Shown in pieces: positions 35,456 to 43,549 of a DNA stretch of 64,000 nucleotides. A program made the position numbers and the translations under genes. The stretch comes from Stenotrophomonas africana (GTDB lineage Bacteria > Pseudomonadota > Gammaproteobacteria > Xanthomonadales > Xanthomonadaceae). The notes beneath the pieces are model-generated. The model worked only from the letters and a program-made list of their open reading frames with translations. It made no database searches and was not told where the DNA came from. The stretch is from assembly GCF_013004645.1 (NCBI RefSeq), contig NZ_JABEME010000007.1, positions 186,001 through 250,000 on the forward strand, in the 5' to 3' direction. Each line of letters begins with the position of its first letter. The stretch's first letter is position 1.

Positions 35456-35504
35456 TGCCTGAAGACACGGCCCGCACAGGGACGTGTCTGTTTGTGCTGC
35501 TTCT

Positions 35505-35581
35505 GTAGAGCCGAGCCAACGCTCGGCTGATGAACAGTGAAGGCTGAGCCGACGAGCAGCCGAGCATGGGCTCGGCTCTAC
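35505..35581. repeat. SMAG-type REP inverted pair
   Basis: GTAGAGCCGAGCCAACGCTC at 35505 and the inverted copy ending at 35581 form a hairpin between convergent genes. The inverted copy's GTAG supplies the stop codon of the LysR gene at 35578, and the pair probably ends both transcripts. Confidence 0.85.
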
Positions 35582-36483
35582 ACCGGCGGGCTGACAAACC
35601 GGTCGCGCAGGAAATCGATCAGCTGCCGTACCTTCGGTGAGGGCTGCGCGCTGTGCGGGTAAACCGCGTACACGCTCTGCTGCGGGAAGCGGTGCTGGCG
35701 CAGTACCGGTCGCAGCCGACCCTGGGCCAGATCGTCCTCGATCAGCCAGCGTGGCAGCACGGTGACCCCGGCGCCGGCCACGGCGAAGGCACGCAGGCTG
35801 CTGGCACCATCTACGCGCACCACCGCATTGCCCGGGTTGGTGGCGAACAATGCGTCGCTGCCATCCGGCGCCACCACCGGTACATCGGCCAGGCGCGGGT
35901 AGCCGAGGCGGGGCAGGGCGCCCAGCTGCACTGGGTCATCGGCTGCATCCGCGGAGGGCAGCCGGGCCAGCAACGAGGGCGCGGCCACCGCGCACAGCGG
36001 ATGCCGTTCCAGTTCGCTGGCATGCAGGCCTGAATCCGGCAGGCGGCCCAGGCGGATGGCCAGGTCGAAACGTTCGGGAATCAGGTCGGCCGGTGCCGGT
36101 GAGGTCGACAGGTGCAGCTGCAGCGTCGGGTGCCGCGCACGGAAGGCCTCCAGCGCTGCGATCAGGCGCAGCTGCGCGTATTCCGGAGTAGTGGTCAGGC
36201 GCAGTACGCCCTGCAGCTGATGCTGGTCGCGCCGCGCGGCATCGATGGCTGCCTGTGCGGCATCCAGTGCCTGCACGCAGTGCTGCAGGAACTGTTCACC
36301 GGCCTCGGTCAGCGCCAGATGGCGGGTACTGCGCAGCAGCAGGGTCACGCCCAGCTCCTGTTCCAGCCGCTTCAGGTTGAAGCTGACCACCGCGCGACTG
36401 AGACCGAGGCGATCGGCGGCGGCGGTCAGGCTGCCGGCCTCGACCACGGCGCGGAAGATATCGAAGCGGTCGAGGCTGACCAT
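35578..36483 (-). CDS. LysR-family transcriptional regulator
   Basis: A 301-residue LysR protein: helix-turn-helix in residues 3-62 (FRAVVEAGSLTAAADRLGLSRAVVS) and an effector domain to the end. It is divergent from the MFS exporter gene with a 105-base control region holding an inverted repeat, so it most likely regulates the exporter and the SnoaL-like gene. Its TAG stop (35578-35580) belongs to the REP element. Confidence 0.9.
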   Translation of the reverse strand: MVSLDRFDIFRAVVEAGSLTAAADRLGLSRAVVSFNLKRLEQELGVTLLLRSTRHLALTEAGEQFLQHCVQALDAAQAAIDAARRDQHQLQGVLRLTTTPEYAQLRLIAALEAFRARHPTLQLHLSTSPAPADLIPERFDLAIRLGRLPDSGLHASELERHPLCAVAAPSLLARLPSADAADDPVQLGALPRLGYPRLADVPVVAPDGSDALFATNPGNAVVRVDGASSLRAFAVAGAGVTVLPRWLIEDDLAQGRLRPVLRQHRFPQQSVYAVYPHSAQPSPKVRQLIDFLRDRFVSPPV

Positions 36484-36493
36484 GGCGATCCAT

Positions 36494-36512
36494 TGTCAAA
36501 ACAGATTTGACA
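36494..36512. promoter_or_regulatory. LysR-type binding site between regulator and exporter
   Basis: TGTCAAA and TTTGACA are perfect inverted repeats around ACAGA, 10 bases from the LysR start and 76 bases before the MFS gene. The shape fits the T-N11-A LysR box. Confidence 0.65.
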
Positions 36513-36588
36513 GTGTTGCAGCTGTCGTCGTGTTTTTCCAACAAGACCCGCACGGCATGCTGGCGACTTCTCCGCTGGAGCGCCGCCG

Positions 36589-37947
36589 ATGCCGTCCCCC
36601 CGCCTGCGCCATGAGGCGATCTTCCTGCTGGTGTTCGCACTGGATCTGGTCAACATGTTCATCGCCACGGTGGCCTATCCGGCACTGGCAGCGGAACTGC
36701 ACGCTGATGTCGGTACCCTGGCCTGGGTCGGCACCGCCTACATGCTGGGCTTGAGCGTGGTGATTCCGCTGGCGCCCTGGCTGGCTGCGCGCTGCGGCGA
36801 GCGTCGCCTGCTGCTGGTGGCGTTGCTGTTGTTCGCGGTTGCCGCTGCGCTGGCCGGCGCCGCACCGGGGATCGGCTGGCTGCTGGGCTGGCGCCTGCTG
36901 CAGGGGCTGGCCGGCGGCCTGCTGATTCCAGTGGCCCAGGCCGCGGCCTACCGCCAGTGCACGCCCGAGCAGCGTGGCGCGTTGACCCGGCGCATCCTGC
37001 TGGTGGCGCTGCTGGTGCCGGCACTGGCGCCCGCGCTGGGCGGGCTGCTGGTGCAGTGGTTGTCCTGGCGCGGCGTGCTCTGGGCCAGCCTGCCCGTGGC
37101 GGTGGTGGCGATCGGGTTGGTGCTGGCCTGGATGCCGACCGATGGCGCGCGCAGTGCGCCGCGCCTGCAGGCCTATGCGCTGTCCACCGCGATGCTGGCG
37201 CTGGGCGCGCTGCTGCTGGCGTTGACCTGGCTGGGTGAACCCGGTCATCGGGCCGCCGGTGCCGTACTGCTGTTGATCGCAATGCTGTTGGCGGCGTCCC
37301 ACCTGCGACATGCACGGCAGCAGGCGCAGCCACTGCTGCGCTGGTCGCTGTTGTCCCATCGCGGGCTGCGACTGGCGATGCTGATCTATCTGGCCGTACC
37401 CGGTGTATTCATCGGCAGCCAGCTGGTCAGTACCCTGCAGCTGCACCAGGCCGGCTACAGCGCGGCACGCATCGGCGCGTTGATGCTGCCCTGGGCGCTG
37501 GCCTCGGCCATTGCGATCACCGCCAGCAAGCGCCTGCTGGCTCGCTTCGGCCCGGCCACGGTACTGCGTGCCGGCATGCTGCTGCAGGCCAGCGGCCTGC
37601 TGTTGATGGCGCTGTTGCCGCAGCCGGCCTTCGCCTTGGCCGCGCTGTTGTTCGCGCTGATGGGCGCCGGTGGCAGCCTGTGCAGCAGTACCGCGCAGAC
37701 GCTGGCTTTCCACGGCGTGGAGGGTGAAGCGCTGGGCGATGCCAGTGCCCTTTGGAACCTCAACCGTCAGCTCAGTTTCTGCCTTGGTACTGCCGCCATT
37801 GCGCTGTTGCTGGCGCTGGCCATGCAGTGGCTGCCAGCACGCGCCACCAGCGTGGCGCTGGGGCTGGCCGCCGCACTAACCCTGTTGCCGATGGCGCTGT
37901 TGCGCCACTCGCACTCTGTTTCCCTTTCGCAACCCGAGAATGCCTGA
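36589..37947 (+). CDS. MFS transporter, DHA2-like drug exporter
   Basis: A 452-residue membrane protein with about 12-14 hydrophobic helices. An LDLVNMFIATVAYPALAAEL start, RLLQGLAGGLLIPVAQAA near the motif-C region and ALAPALGGLLVQWLSWRGVLW are typical of proton-driven multidrug exporters. The substrate is unknown. It is divergent from the LysR gene and overlaps the SnoaL-like gene by one base (TGATG). Confidence 0.85.
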   Translation: MPSPRLRHEAIFLLVFALDLVNMFIATVAYPALAAELHADVGTLAWVGTAYMLGLSVVIPLAPWLAARCGERRLLLVALLLFAVAAALAGAAPGIGWLLGWRLLQGLAGGLLIPVAQAAAYRQCTPEQRGALTRRILLVALLVPALAPALGGLLVQWLSWRGVLWASLPVAVVAIGLVLAWMPTDGARSAPRLQAYALSTAMLALGALLLALTWLGEPGHRAAGAVLLLIAMLLAASHLRHARQQAQPLLRWSLLSHRGLRLAMLIYLAVPGVFIGSQLVSTLQLHQAGYSAARIGALMLPWALASAIAITASKRLLARFGPATVLRAGMLLQASGLLLMALLPQPAFALAALLFALMGAGGSLCSSTAQTLAFHGVEGEALGDASALWNLNRQLSFCLGTAAIALLLALAMQWLPARATSVALGLAAALTLLPMALLRHSHSVSLSQPENA

Positions 37948-38333
37948 TGGATATCACCGCAGAACATGAAGTCCACCACCTGCACGACAAGCTGCAGGCC
38001 TGGTTCCGTGCCGATGTCGGCGCCGATGCGCTGGAGGATCTGATGGCGCACTTCTGTGCAGACTTCAGCATGGTCGGCATCTCGGGTCGCAGGCTGGACC
38101 GGAAGGCTGTGCAGGCACTGTTCGCGGGCGGTCATGGCGCGCGTCCAGGACTGCAGATTTCCATCGACGCCGTGCAGGCGGTGGAAGCGCCATCACCGCT
38201 GGCGGTGCTGCGCTATCGCGAAGGGCATTCGCTCGATAGCGGCCAGCTCACATGGCGCGAATCGTTGGCCGTGCTGCGGCAGGAGCAGGGTCGCTGGCGC
38301 TGGTTGGCGCTGCATGAAGTGCCGGTGGCCTGA
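37947..38333 (+). CDS. SnoaL/NTF2-like small protein
   Basis: A 128-residue protein with an NTF2-like cone fold pattern: an N-terminal helix (HEVHHLHDKLQAWFRAD), FCADFSMVGISGRRLDRK, and closing strands LAVLRYREGHS, LTWRESLAVLRQEQGRWRWLALHE. Such proteins bind or isomerise small hydrophobic ligands or are non-catalytic. The ATG overlaps the exporter stop, so it is translationally coupled. The biochemical role is not predictable. Confidence 0.75.
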   Translation: MDITAEHEVHHLHDKLQAWFRADVGADALEDLMAHFCADFSMVGISGRRLDRKAVQALFAGGHGARPGLQISIDAVQAVEAPSPLAVLRYREGHSLDSGQLTWRESLAVLRQEQGRWRWLALHEVPVA

Positions 38334-38336
38334 CCG

Positions 38337-38412
38337 GTAGTGCCGGCCGCTGGCCGGCAACCGCGTAACGCACCCCGGGATCATGAAGTTGCCGGCCAAC
38401 GGCCGGCACTAC
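38337..38412. repeat. SMAG-type REP inverted pair (GTAGTGCCGGCC subtype)
   Basis: GTAGTGCCGGCCGCTGGCCG and its inverted partner end the MFS-SnoaL unit and flank about 25 bases. It is followed by about 140 bases without a visible gene before the hydrolase. Confidence 0.85.
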
Positions 38413-38554
38413 TGGTCTTCGGTGAGCGCAGCGGCACCGGGGGCACATGTGCCATCAGTCCTGCCTGCATCCGCCCCAGAATGCAAAGCCCGCCCACACT
38501 TCACGGCTCGGGGCAGGAGTAGGCTTGAGGCTTTCCTGCCGGGAGGGGTTGTCC

Positions 38555-40465
38555 ATGCATGTGCGTGCCGTCGCTGTAGCCATTGCCCTTTGCCTGTCCA
38601 GCACCGTGCTGGCCGCCGATACCCCACCGATGACCCCGGACATCAGCGGCAAGCCCTTCGTTGCCCCCGATGTCGGTCGTGACTACGACAAGCGCGTGGT
38701 GATGGTGCCGATGCGTGATGGCACCAAGCTGTATACCGTGATCGTGGTGCCCAAGGGTGCCCGCAACGCGCCGATCCTGCTGACCCGCACGCCTTACGAT
38801 GCCGCTGGCCGCGCAAGCCGCAGTGATTCGCCGCGCATGCGCGACCTGCTGCCGCAGGGCGACGAGGTGTTCGTCGACGGCGGTTACATCCGCGTGTTCC
38901 AGGACATCCGTGGCAAGTACGGCTCCGAAGGCGATTACGTGATGACCCGGCCGTTGCGCGGGCCATTGAACAACACCAAAGTCGACCACTCCACCGACGC
39001 CTGGGACACCATCGACTGGCTGGTGAAGAACGTGCCGGAGAGCAATGGCAAGGTCGGCATGCTCGGCTCGTCGTACGAGGGTTTCACCGTGGTGATGGCG
39101 CTGACCGACCCGCATCCGGCGCTGAAGGTGGCGGCACCGCAGAGCCCGATGGTCGACGGCTGGATGGGTGACGACTGGCTCAACTACGGTGCGTTCCGGC
39201 AGGTCAATTTCAACTACTTCGCGATGCAGACCGAGAAGCGCGGCAAGGGTACGCCGCTGCCCAGCCTCGGCTACGACGACTACAGCACGTTCCTGCGGAT
39301 CGGTTCGGCTGGCGACTACGCGCGCCTCACCGGCGTGGACCAGCTGACCTGGTGGAAGAAGCTGGTCGAGCACCCGGCCTATGACGGCTTCTGGCAGGGC
39401 CAGGCGTTGGACGCGGTGATGGCGAAAACACCGTTGAAGGTCCCGACCATGTGGCTGCAGGGCCTGTGGGACCAGGAGGACATGTGGGGTGCCAACCACG
39501 CCTACCAGGCCATGGAAGGGCGCGACAGTGGCAACAACCGCAATTACCTGGTGATGGGCCCGTGGCGGCACAGCCAGGTGAACTACAGCGGCAGCGAGCT
39601 GGGCGCGCTGAAGTTCGACGGCGATACCGCGCTGCAGTTCCGCCGTGATGTACTCAAGCCGTTCTTCGACCAGTACCTGGTGGACGGTGCGCCGAAGGCC
39701 GACACGCCGCCGGTGCTGATCTACAACACCGGCGAGAACCACTGGGATCGCCTGAAGGGTTGGCCGCGCAGCTGCGACAAGGGCTGTGCCGCCAGCAGCA
39801 AGCCGCTGTACCTGCGGGCTGGCGGCAAGCTGGCATTCCAGGCGCCGGCGGCGGGCGAGGGCGACTTCGAGGAGTACGTGTCCGACCCGGCCAAGCCGGT
39901 GCCGTTCGTGCCGCGTCCGGTCCGCTTCGGTGACCGCGACATGTGGACCACCTGGCTGGTCAAGGACCAGCGCTTTGTCGATGGTCGCCCGGACGTATTG
40001 ACCTTCATCACTGAGCCGCTGACCGCGCCGCTGCGCATCGGCGGCGCGCCGGTGGTGCATCTGCAGGCCTCGACCAGTGGCACCGACAGCGACTGGGTGG
40101 TGAAGCTGATCGACGTGTATCCGGACCAGGAAGCGTCGACGCCGGAGATGGGGGGCTATGAGCTGCCGGTGTCATTGGCGATCTTCCGCGGCCGCTACCG
40201 CGAGAGCTTCAGCGATCCGAAGCCGCTGGCGGCCAACCAGGTGCTGCCGTATCGCTTCGACCTGCCCAACGCCAACCACACGTTCCAGAAGGGGCATCGG
40301 GTGATGGTGCAGGTGCAGTCCAGCCTGTTCCCGTTGTACGACCGCAACCCGCAGACCTACGTGCCTAACGTCTACCTGGCCAAGCCAGGCGATTACCAGA
40401 AGGCCACGCAGCGGGTCTGGCATAGCGCGGCGCAGGCCAGTTACATCGATCTGCCGGTGTACTGA
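38555..40465 (+). CDS. Alpha-amino-acid ester hydrolase-like CocE/NonD-family enzyme
   Basis: A 636-residue exported serine hydrolase: signal peptide 1-21, an alpha/beta-hydrolase domain, a helical cap, and a C-terminal jelly-roll (PF08530 type, from about 440). The nucleophile is Ser173 in GSSYEG, almost exactly where it lies in the 637-residue Xanthomonas alpha-amino-acid ester hydrolase. That enzyme cleaves esters and beta-lactams with an alpha-amino group and can acylate cephalosporin nuclei. The acidic and His residues (WDQED, PWRH) are seen. Substrate preference is an inference. Confidence 0.88.
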   Translation: MHVRAVAVAIALCLSSTVLAADTPPMTPDISGKPFVAPDVGRDYDKRVVMVPMRDGTKLYTVIVVPKGARNAPILLTRTPYDAAGRASRSDSPRMRDLLPQGDEVFVDGGYIRVFQDIRGKYGSEGDYVMTRPLRGPLNNTKVDHSTDAWDTIDWLVKNVPESNGKVGMLGSSYEGFTVVMALTDPHPALKVAAPQSPMVDGWMGDDWLNYGAFRQVNFNYFAMQTEKRGKGTPLPSLGYDDYSTFLRIGSAGDYARLTGVDQLTWWKKLVEHPAYDGFWQGQALDAVMAKTPLKVPTMWLQGLWDQEDMWGANHAYQAMEGRDSGNNRNYLVMGPWRHSQVNYSGSELGALKFDGDTALQFRRDVLKPFFDQYLVDGAPKADTPPVLIYNTGENHWDRLKGWPRSCDKGCAASSKPLYLRAGGKLAFQAPAAGEGDFEEYVSDPAKPVPFVPRPVRFGDRDMWTTWLVKDQRFVDGRPDVLTFITEPLTAPLRIGGAPVVHLQASTSGTDSDWVVKLIDVYPDQEASTPEMGGYELPVSLAIFRGRYRESFSDPKPLAANQVLPYRFDLPNANHTFQKGHRVMVQVQSSLFPLYDRNPQTYVPNVYLAKPGDYQKATQRVWHSAAQASYIDLPVY

Positions 40466-40505
40466 GGCGGAGAGGACGACGCCGGGCATAGCCCGGCAGC
40501 ACGTG

Positions 40506-40574
40506 GTAGTGCCGGCCGCTGGCCGGCATCCGCGATGGGGCAGGAGCGTGTCGACCAAGGTCGACACCTACCAG
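40506..40574. repeat. Two REP elements of different subtypes
   Basis: One GTAGTGCCGGCC hairpin (40506-40529) is followed by a GTGTCGACC...GGTCGACAC hairpin in inverse orientation, ending at 40574 (CTAC). Together they close the hydrolase gene and abut the AraC gene that ends at 40586. Confidence 0.8.
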
Positions 40575-40585
40575 AACACCAGCCT

Positions 40586-41539
40586 TCAGCCCACCTTCGA
40601 GGGGCCCGTGCGCCAGCGGCTGGGCACCAGGCCGAAACGCTTGCGGAATGCAGCCGCGAAGTTGCTGGGATGGCGGTAACCGCTTGCGGCAGCGGCCTGC
40701 TCAACCGTCCAGCCGTCTTCGCGCAGGCCCTGTTCGGCGTGGCGCATGCGTTGTTCGTGCAGGTAATCGAACACGGAGCAGCCGTACTGCTGGGCAAAAT
40801 GGCGGCGCAGCGAGCTGGGGCTCATGCAGGCCAGCTGGGCCAGTTCGACCAGGCTGTGGGCATGGCTGGGGTCATCATGCAGGTAGGCACGCACGCGCTC
40901 CAGGCGCTCGCGCTGGCCAGCCCGCAGCGTTCGTACAGGGTCGGTCTGCAGATCCTCGGCCTTCAGGCCAACGGCCAGCAGCTGCAGTGCGACGCCTTCG
41001 CGCCACAACGCGTCGATGCCGTCCTCCCATGGGCTGTCGAACAGCTGGCCCAGTACCGGCAGCAGCGTATGCGGAATGGCCCAATGGCGGCATTCCAGGT
41101 GGCTGTTGAGCGCGGTCTCCAGCTGCGGCAGATGGAACAGGTCCGGATCGATCTGGCCGGGCACCATGACGCTGACGCCGCGCATGCGCGTTTCGCCGGG
41201 ATGCGTACCAGTCATCTCGACCTCCTCGCGGTGGTGTGCGGTCATCGCCGTGCCAGCGCGAAGGGTGAAACCAGCGCGTCGCGGAACGCGCACATCGACC
41301 TCGCCCAGCAGCATCACGCGGATGGCCAGGCCGGGACTCTGCTGGGCCGTGGCGACATATGGAAAGCGATTATGGACGTCGGAGGCGATCAGGCTCATGC
41401 CGCCGCGCAGGAACTGCTCGTTGACCTCGCCGTGGCCGGCCCACTGGTCGTCGCGCAGGTGTTCCGGGTCGGCGCGGTAATCGAAGCCATGACGGTGGCC
41501 GAAGCGGCGGTAATCGGCAAAAGTGAAATATCGGGACAT
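40586..41539 (-). CDS. AraC-family regulator (PchR-like)
   Basis: A 317-residue protein: a cupin-like sensor part (about 40-150, with SLIASDVHNRFPY and GLAIRVMLLGEV) and a C-terminal double helix-turn-helix (LAQLACMSPSSLRRHFAQQYG and AAAASGYRHPSNFAAAFRKRFG). Sensor and length resemble PchR-type regulators that respond to siderophores, but no siderophore gene is next to it. It is transcribed toward the hydrolase gene's end. A perfect 12-bp palindrome lies upstream (41707-41718). Confidence 0.8.
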   Translation of the reverse strand: MSRYFTFADYRRFGHRHGFDYRADPEHLRDDQWAGHGEVNEQFLRGGMSLIASDVHNRFPYVATAQQSPGLAIRVMLLGEVDVRVPRRAGFTLRAGTAMTAHHREEVEMTGTHPGETRMRGVSVMVPGQIDPDLFHLPQLETALNSHLECRHWAIPHTLLPVLGQLFDSPWEDGIDALWREGVALQLLAVGLKAEDLQTDPVRTLRAGQRERLERVRAYLHDDPSHAHSLVELAQLACMSPSSLRRHFAQQYGCSVFDYLHEQRMRHAEQGLREDGWTVEQAAAASGYRHPSNFAAAFRKRFGLVPSRWRTGPSKVG

Positions 41540-41985
41540 CGCTCGGCACGTGCTTTGGAGGTGGACGCTGGCATTACCTCGCCCACGCGCTCTGCAACGC
41601 AGATGCAGATCCGGTCATTACCCGTGCAGACGTGCTGGAAGGCAGTGGCGTGGGCACTCCGGATGGTGGGGGAACACCAGATTGAATGGAATGTGTCGCA
41701 GAAACTGGAAACGTTTCCCATTGTCGCCTCGATTCGCGCGCTTTTGATTTAAATAGGGTCAAAACGATTGACGATTACGGCCAAAGTGAAAATGCCGCCG
41801 AACATACGCCGGCGTTTTGCATGCATATCCGTACGCAATTCCATACATCAACTTGAGTTGAGGTTTCATGGCTGGAACGATCATCCGTAGGCGCGATGTC
41901 AGCCAGGTCATCACGGGCGCGCGCGTAGGGTGGGGCAGTTGGCTGTTGCAGGCCACTTCGATACCCCCACTGATGGAGAACGCAG
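41540..41985. other. 446-base intergenic region with two symmetrical motifs
   Basis: It lies between the divergent AraC gene and the SDR gene. GGAAACGTTTCC (41707-41718) is a perfect LacI-type palindrome, and GTCAA...TTGAC (41758-41772) is a shorter inverted repeat. A weak hairpin with A/T flanks occurs at 41791-41818. No protein gene with coding character is visible. Confidence 0.4.
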
Positions 41986-42744
41986 ATGATTGACTACCAG
42001 CTCACCGGCAAGACCGCGATCGTGACCGGCGGCGTATCTGGAATCGGCCTGGCCGTGGCGCAGACGCTGGCCGCGTCCGGCGCGCGGATCTCGGTCTGGG
42101 ATCTGAAGCAGGATGCGGTCGATGCGACCGTGGCGCAGTTGCGCGATGCCGGTGCGCAGGCCATCGGCATCGCGCTGGACGTCACCGACGACGCTGCGGT
42201 GGAGGCAGCGGTGCAGCGCACGATCAAGGAGCTCGACGGCCTGCATGTGGCGGTCAACAACGCCGGTATCGGTGGGCCAGCCGCCAGCAGCGGTGACTAT
42301 CCGATCGATGGCTGGCAGCGCGTGATCGACGTCAACCTCACCAGCGTGTTCCTGTGTCAGCGTGCGCAGATCCAGGCAATGCGCGCTGCTGGAACCGGCG
42401 GCAGCATCATCAACATGGCCTCGATCCTGGGCCAGGTGGGCTATGCCGGTTCCACCGCTTATGCGGCGGCCAAGCACGGCGTGGTCGGGCTGACCCAGAC
42501 CGCCGCGTGGGAGCATGCCGCCGACGGCATCCGTGTCAACGCGGTCGGCCCGGGCTTCATCAGCACACCGCTGCTGGAGAAGATGGACCCGAAGGTGCGC
42601 GCCACGCTGGAAGGCCGCCACGCCTTGAAGCGGCTGGGTACGGCCGAGGAAGTGGCGGCGCTGGTGGCCTGGCTGGCCAGCGACGATGCCTCGTTCGCGA
42701 CCGGCGCGTACTACGCCATCGATGGTGGCTATCTGGCGCAATGA
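41986..42744 (+). CDS. Short-chain dehydrogenase/reductase (SDR)
   Basis: A 252-residue classical SDR: TGGVSGIG nucleotide loop at 14-21, NNAG near 90, catalytic Ser near 142, and Tyr-x3-Lys in AYAAAKHGVVG. Asp at the end of the second strand (SVWDLKQD) favours NAD. The closing FATGAYYAIDGGYLAQ is typical. It oxidises or reduces an unknown alcohol or ketone, possibly a 3-oxoacyl or sugar substrate. GGAGAACGCAG precedes the start. Confidence 0.9.
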   Translation: MIDYQLTGKTAIVTGGVSGIGLAVAQTLAASGARISVWDLKQDAVDATVAQLRDAGAQAIGIALDVTDDAAVEAAVQRTIKELDGLHVAVNNAGIGGPAASSGDYPIDGWQRVIDVNLTSVFLCQRAQIQAMRAAGTGGSIINMASILGQVGYAGSTAYAAAKHGVVGLTQTAAWEHAADGIRVNAVGPGFISTPLLEKMDPKVRATLEGRHALKRLGTAEEVAALVAWLASDDASFATGAYYAIDGGYLAQ

Positions 42745-42872
42745 TGCGGTGATCGCAGGCGACGGTGACGCCGGGCATGCCTGGCGCTATCAGGTGAACG
42801 CGCTGTGGTGCCACCTTCACCGTTGTGCCACGGCTGCCGAGCGACGCTCCGGGAAAATCCCGGAGCTTTCCC

Positions 42873-43325
42873 ATGGAACTTACCCAGGACGTCTCGATCC
42901 TGCTGCGCGTGGCCACAGCCATGTTGTTCGGCGGCGTGCTCGGCGTCGAGCGCGAGATGGGCAAGCACGCCGCCGGCCTGCGCACGCACATGCTGATCGC
43001 GGGGGCTGCCGCGTTGATCGTCGGCCTGGGCGACTCGGTGGCCGAGCATTTCCAGCAGGAGCGCTACCGCGACCTGCTGCAGGTCGATCCGGTGCGCCTG
43101 ATCGAGGCGGTGGTGGCCTGCGTTGGTTTCGTTGCTGCCGGCACCATCCTGCGCGGCTCGCGCGAAGACCAGGTCAGCGGCCTGACCACGGCCAGCTCGC
43201 TGATCATGGCGGCGGCCATCGGGATTGCGGTGGGGATCAGCAAGTACGTGATCGCCATCGGGGTGAGCGTGCTGTGCGTACTGGTGCTGGCGGTGATGCG
43301 GCGGTTGGAGAAAAGGATTTCTTAG
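42873..43325 (+). CDS. MgtC/SapB-family membrane protein
   Basis: A 150-residue protein with about four to five membrane segments: LLRVATAMLFGGVLGVEREMGK, AGLRTHMLIAGAAALIVGLG, VVACVGFVAAGTILRG and a closing hydrophobic pair. This is the N-terminal MgtC region without a C-terminal ACT-like domain. MgtC relatives affect Mg2+ homeostasis or ATP synthase; this short form is common in soil and plant bacteria. GGAG lies seven bases before ATG 42873. It is separate from its neighbours. Confidence 0.85.
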   Translation: MELTQDVSILLRVATAMLFGGVLGVEREMGKHAAGLRTHMLIAGAAALIVGLGDSVAEHFQQERYRDLLQVDPVRLIEAVVACVGFVAAGTILRGSREDQVSGLTTASSLIMAAAIGIAVGISKYVIAIGVSVLCVLVLAVMRRLEKRIS

Positions 43326-43335
43326 GGAAGCCCGA

Positions 43336-43360
43336 GTTGCCGGCCAGAGGCCGGCACTAC
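43336..43360. repeat. Single SMAG-type REP (GTAGTGCCGGCC subtype)
   Basis: On the minus strand GTAGTGCCGGCCTCTGGCCG forms one hairpin after the MgtC-family gene. Confidence 0.75.
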
Positions 43361-43372
43361 CGTGACGACCCT

Positions 43373-43387
43373 AATGGTCGTACCAAT
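43373..43387 (+). promoter_or_regulatory. Candidate LldR operator O1
   Basis: AATGGTCGTACCAAT fits the ATTGGT-N3-ACCAAT pattern of FadR/PdhR/LldR-type regulators with one mismatch. Its centre lies 97 bases upstream of the O2 centre; two spaced operators also flank the lld promoter of E. coli. Confidence 0.6.
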
Positions 43388-43464
43388 ACGCCATCTAGCT
43401 CTATGGTCTAATAGGCTCTTCGTCGGGGTGGCGGTTAAATCCGCTGCAAGTGGTCTGATCGAAA

Positions 43465-43489
43465 CCATTATTGGTAGTACCAATAATGG
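43465..43489 (+). promoter_or_regulatory. LldR operator O2, 25-bp perfect palindrome
   Basis: CCATTATTGGTA and its exact complement TACCAATAATGG surround a central G. It contains ATTGGTAGTACCAAT. It lies 60 bases before the lldP start and is the best candidate for repression by the lldR gene of this operon. Confidence 0.8.
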
Positions 43490-43549
43490 GTGGCCACGGC
43501 GATCCACCGCCTGCGGTGGGACACCTTCCGCATCCAGTCGAGAGTCTTC

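Noticed and set aside
36496..37713. A Gln/Arg/His-rich minus-strand frame opposite the MFS gene
   Set aside because: Composition is low-complexity and mirrors the hydrophobic codons of the exporter; the plus frame has clear transporter motifs.
38501..40060. A 519-codon minus-strand frame opposite the ester hydrolase
   Set aside because: The plus strand carries signal peptide and GSSYEG motif; the minus frame is a composition artefact.
41791..41818. AAAATGCCGCCG...CGCCGGCGTTTT as an intrinsic terminator
   Set aside because: Arms pair poorly and no gene ends there; it may be chance symmetry.
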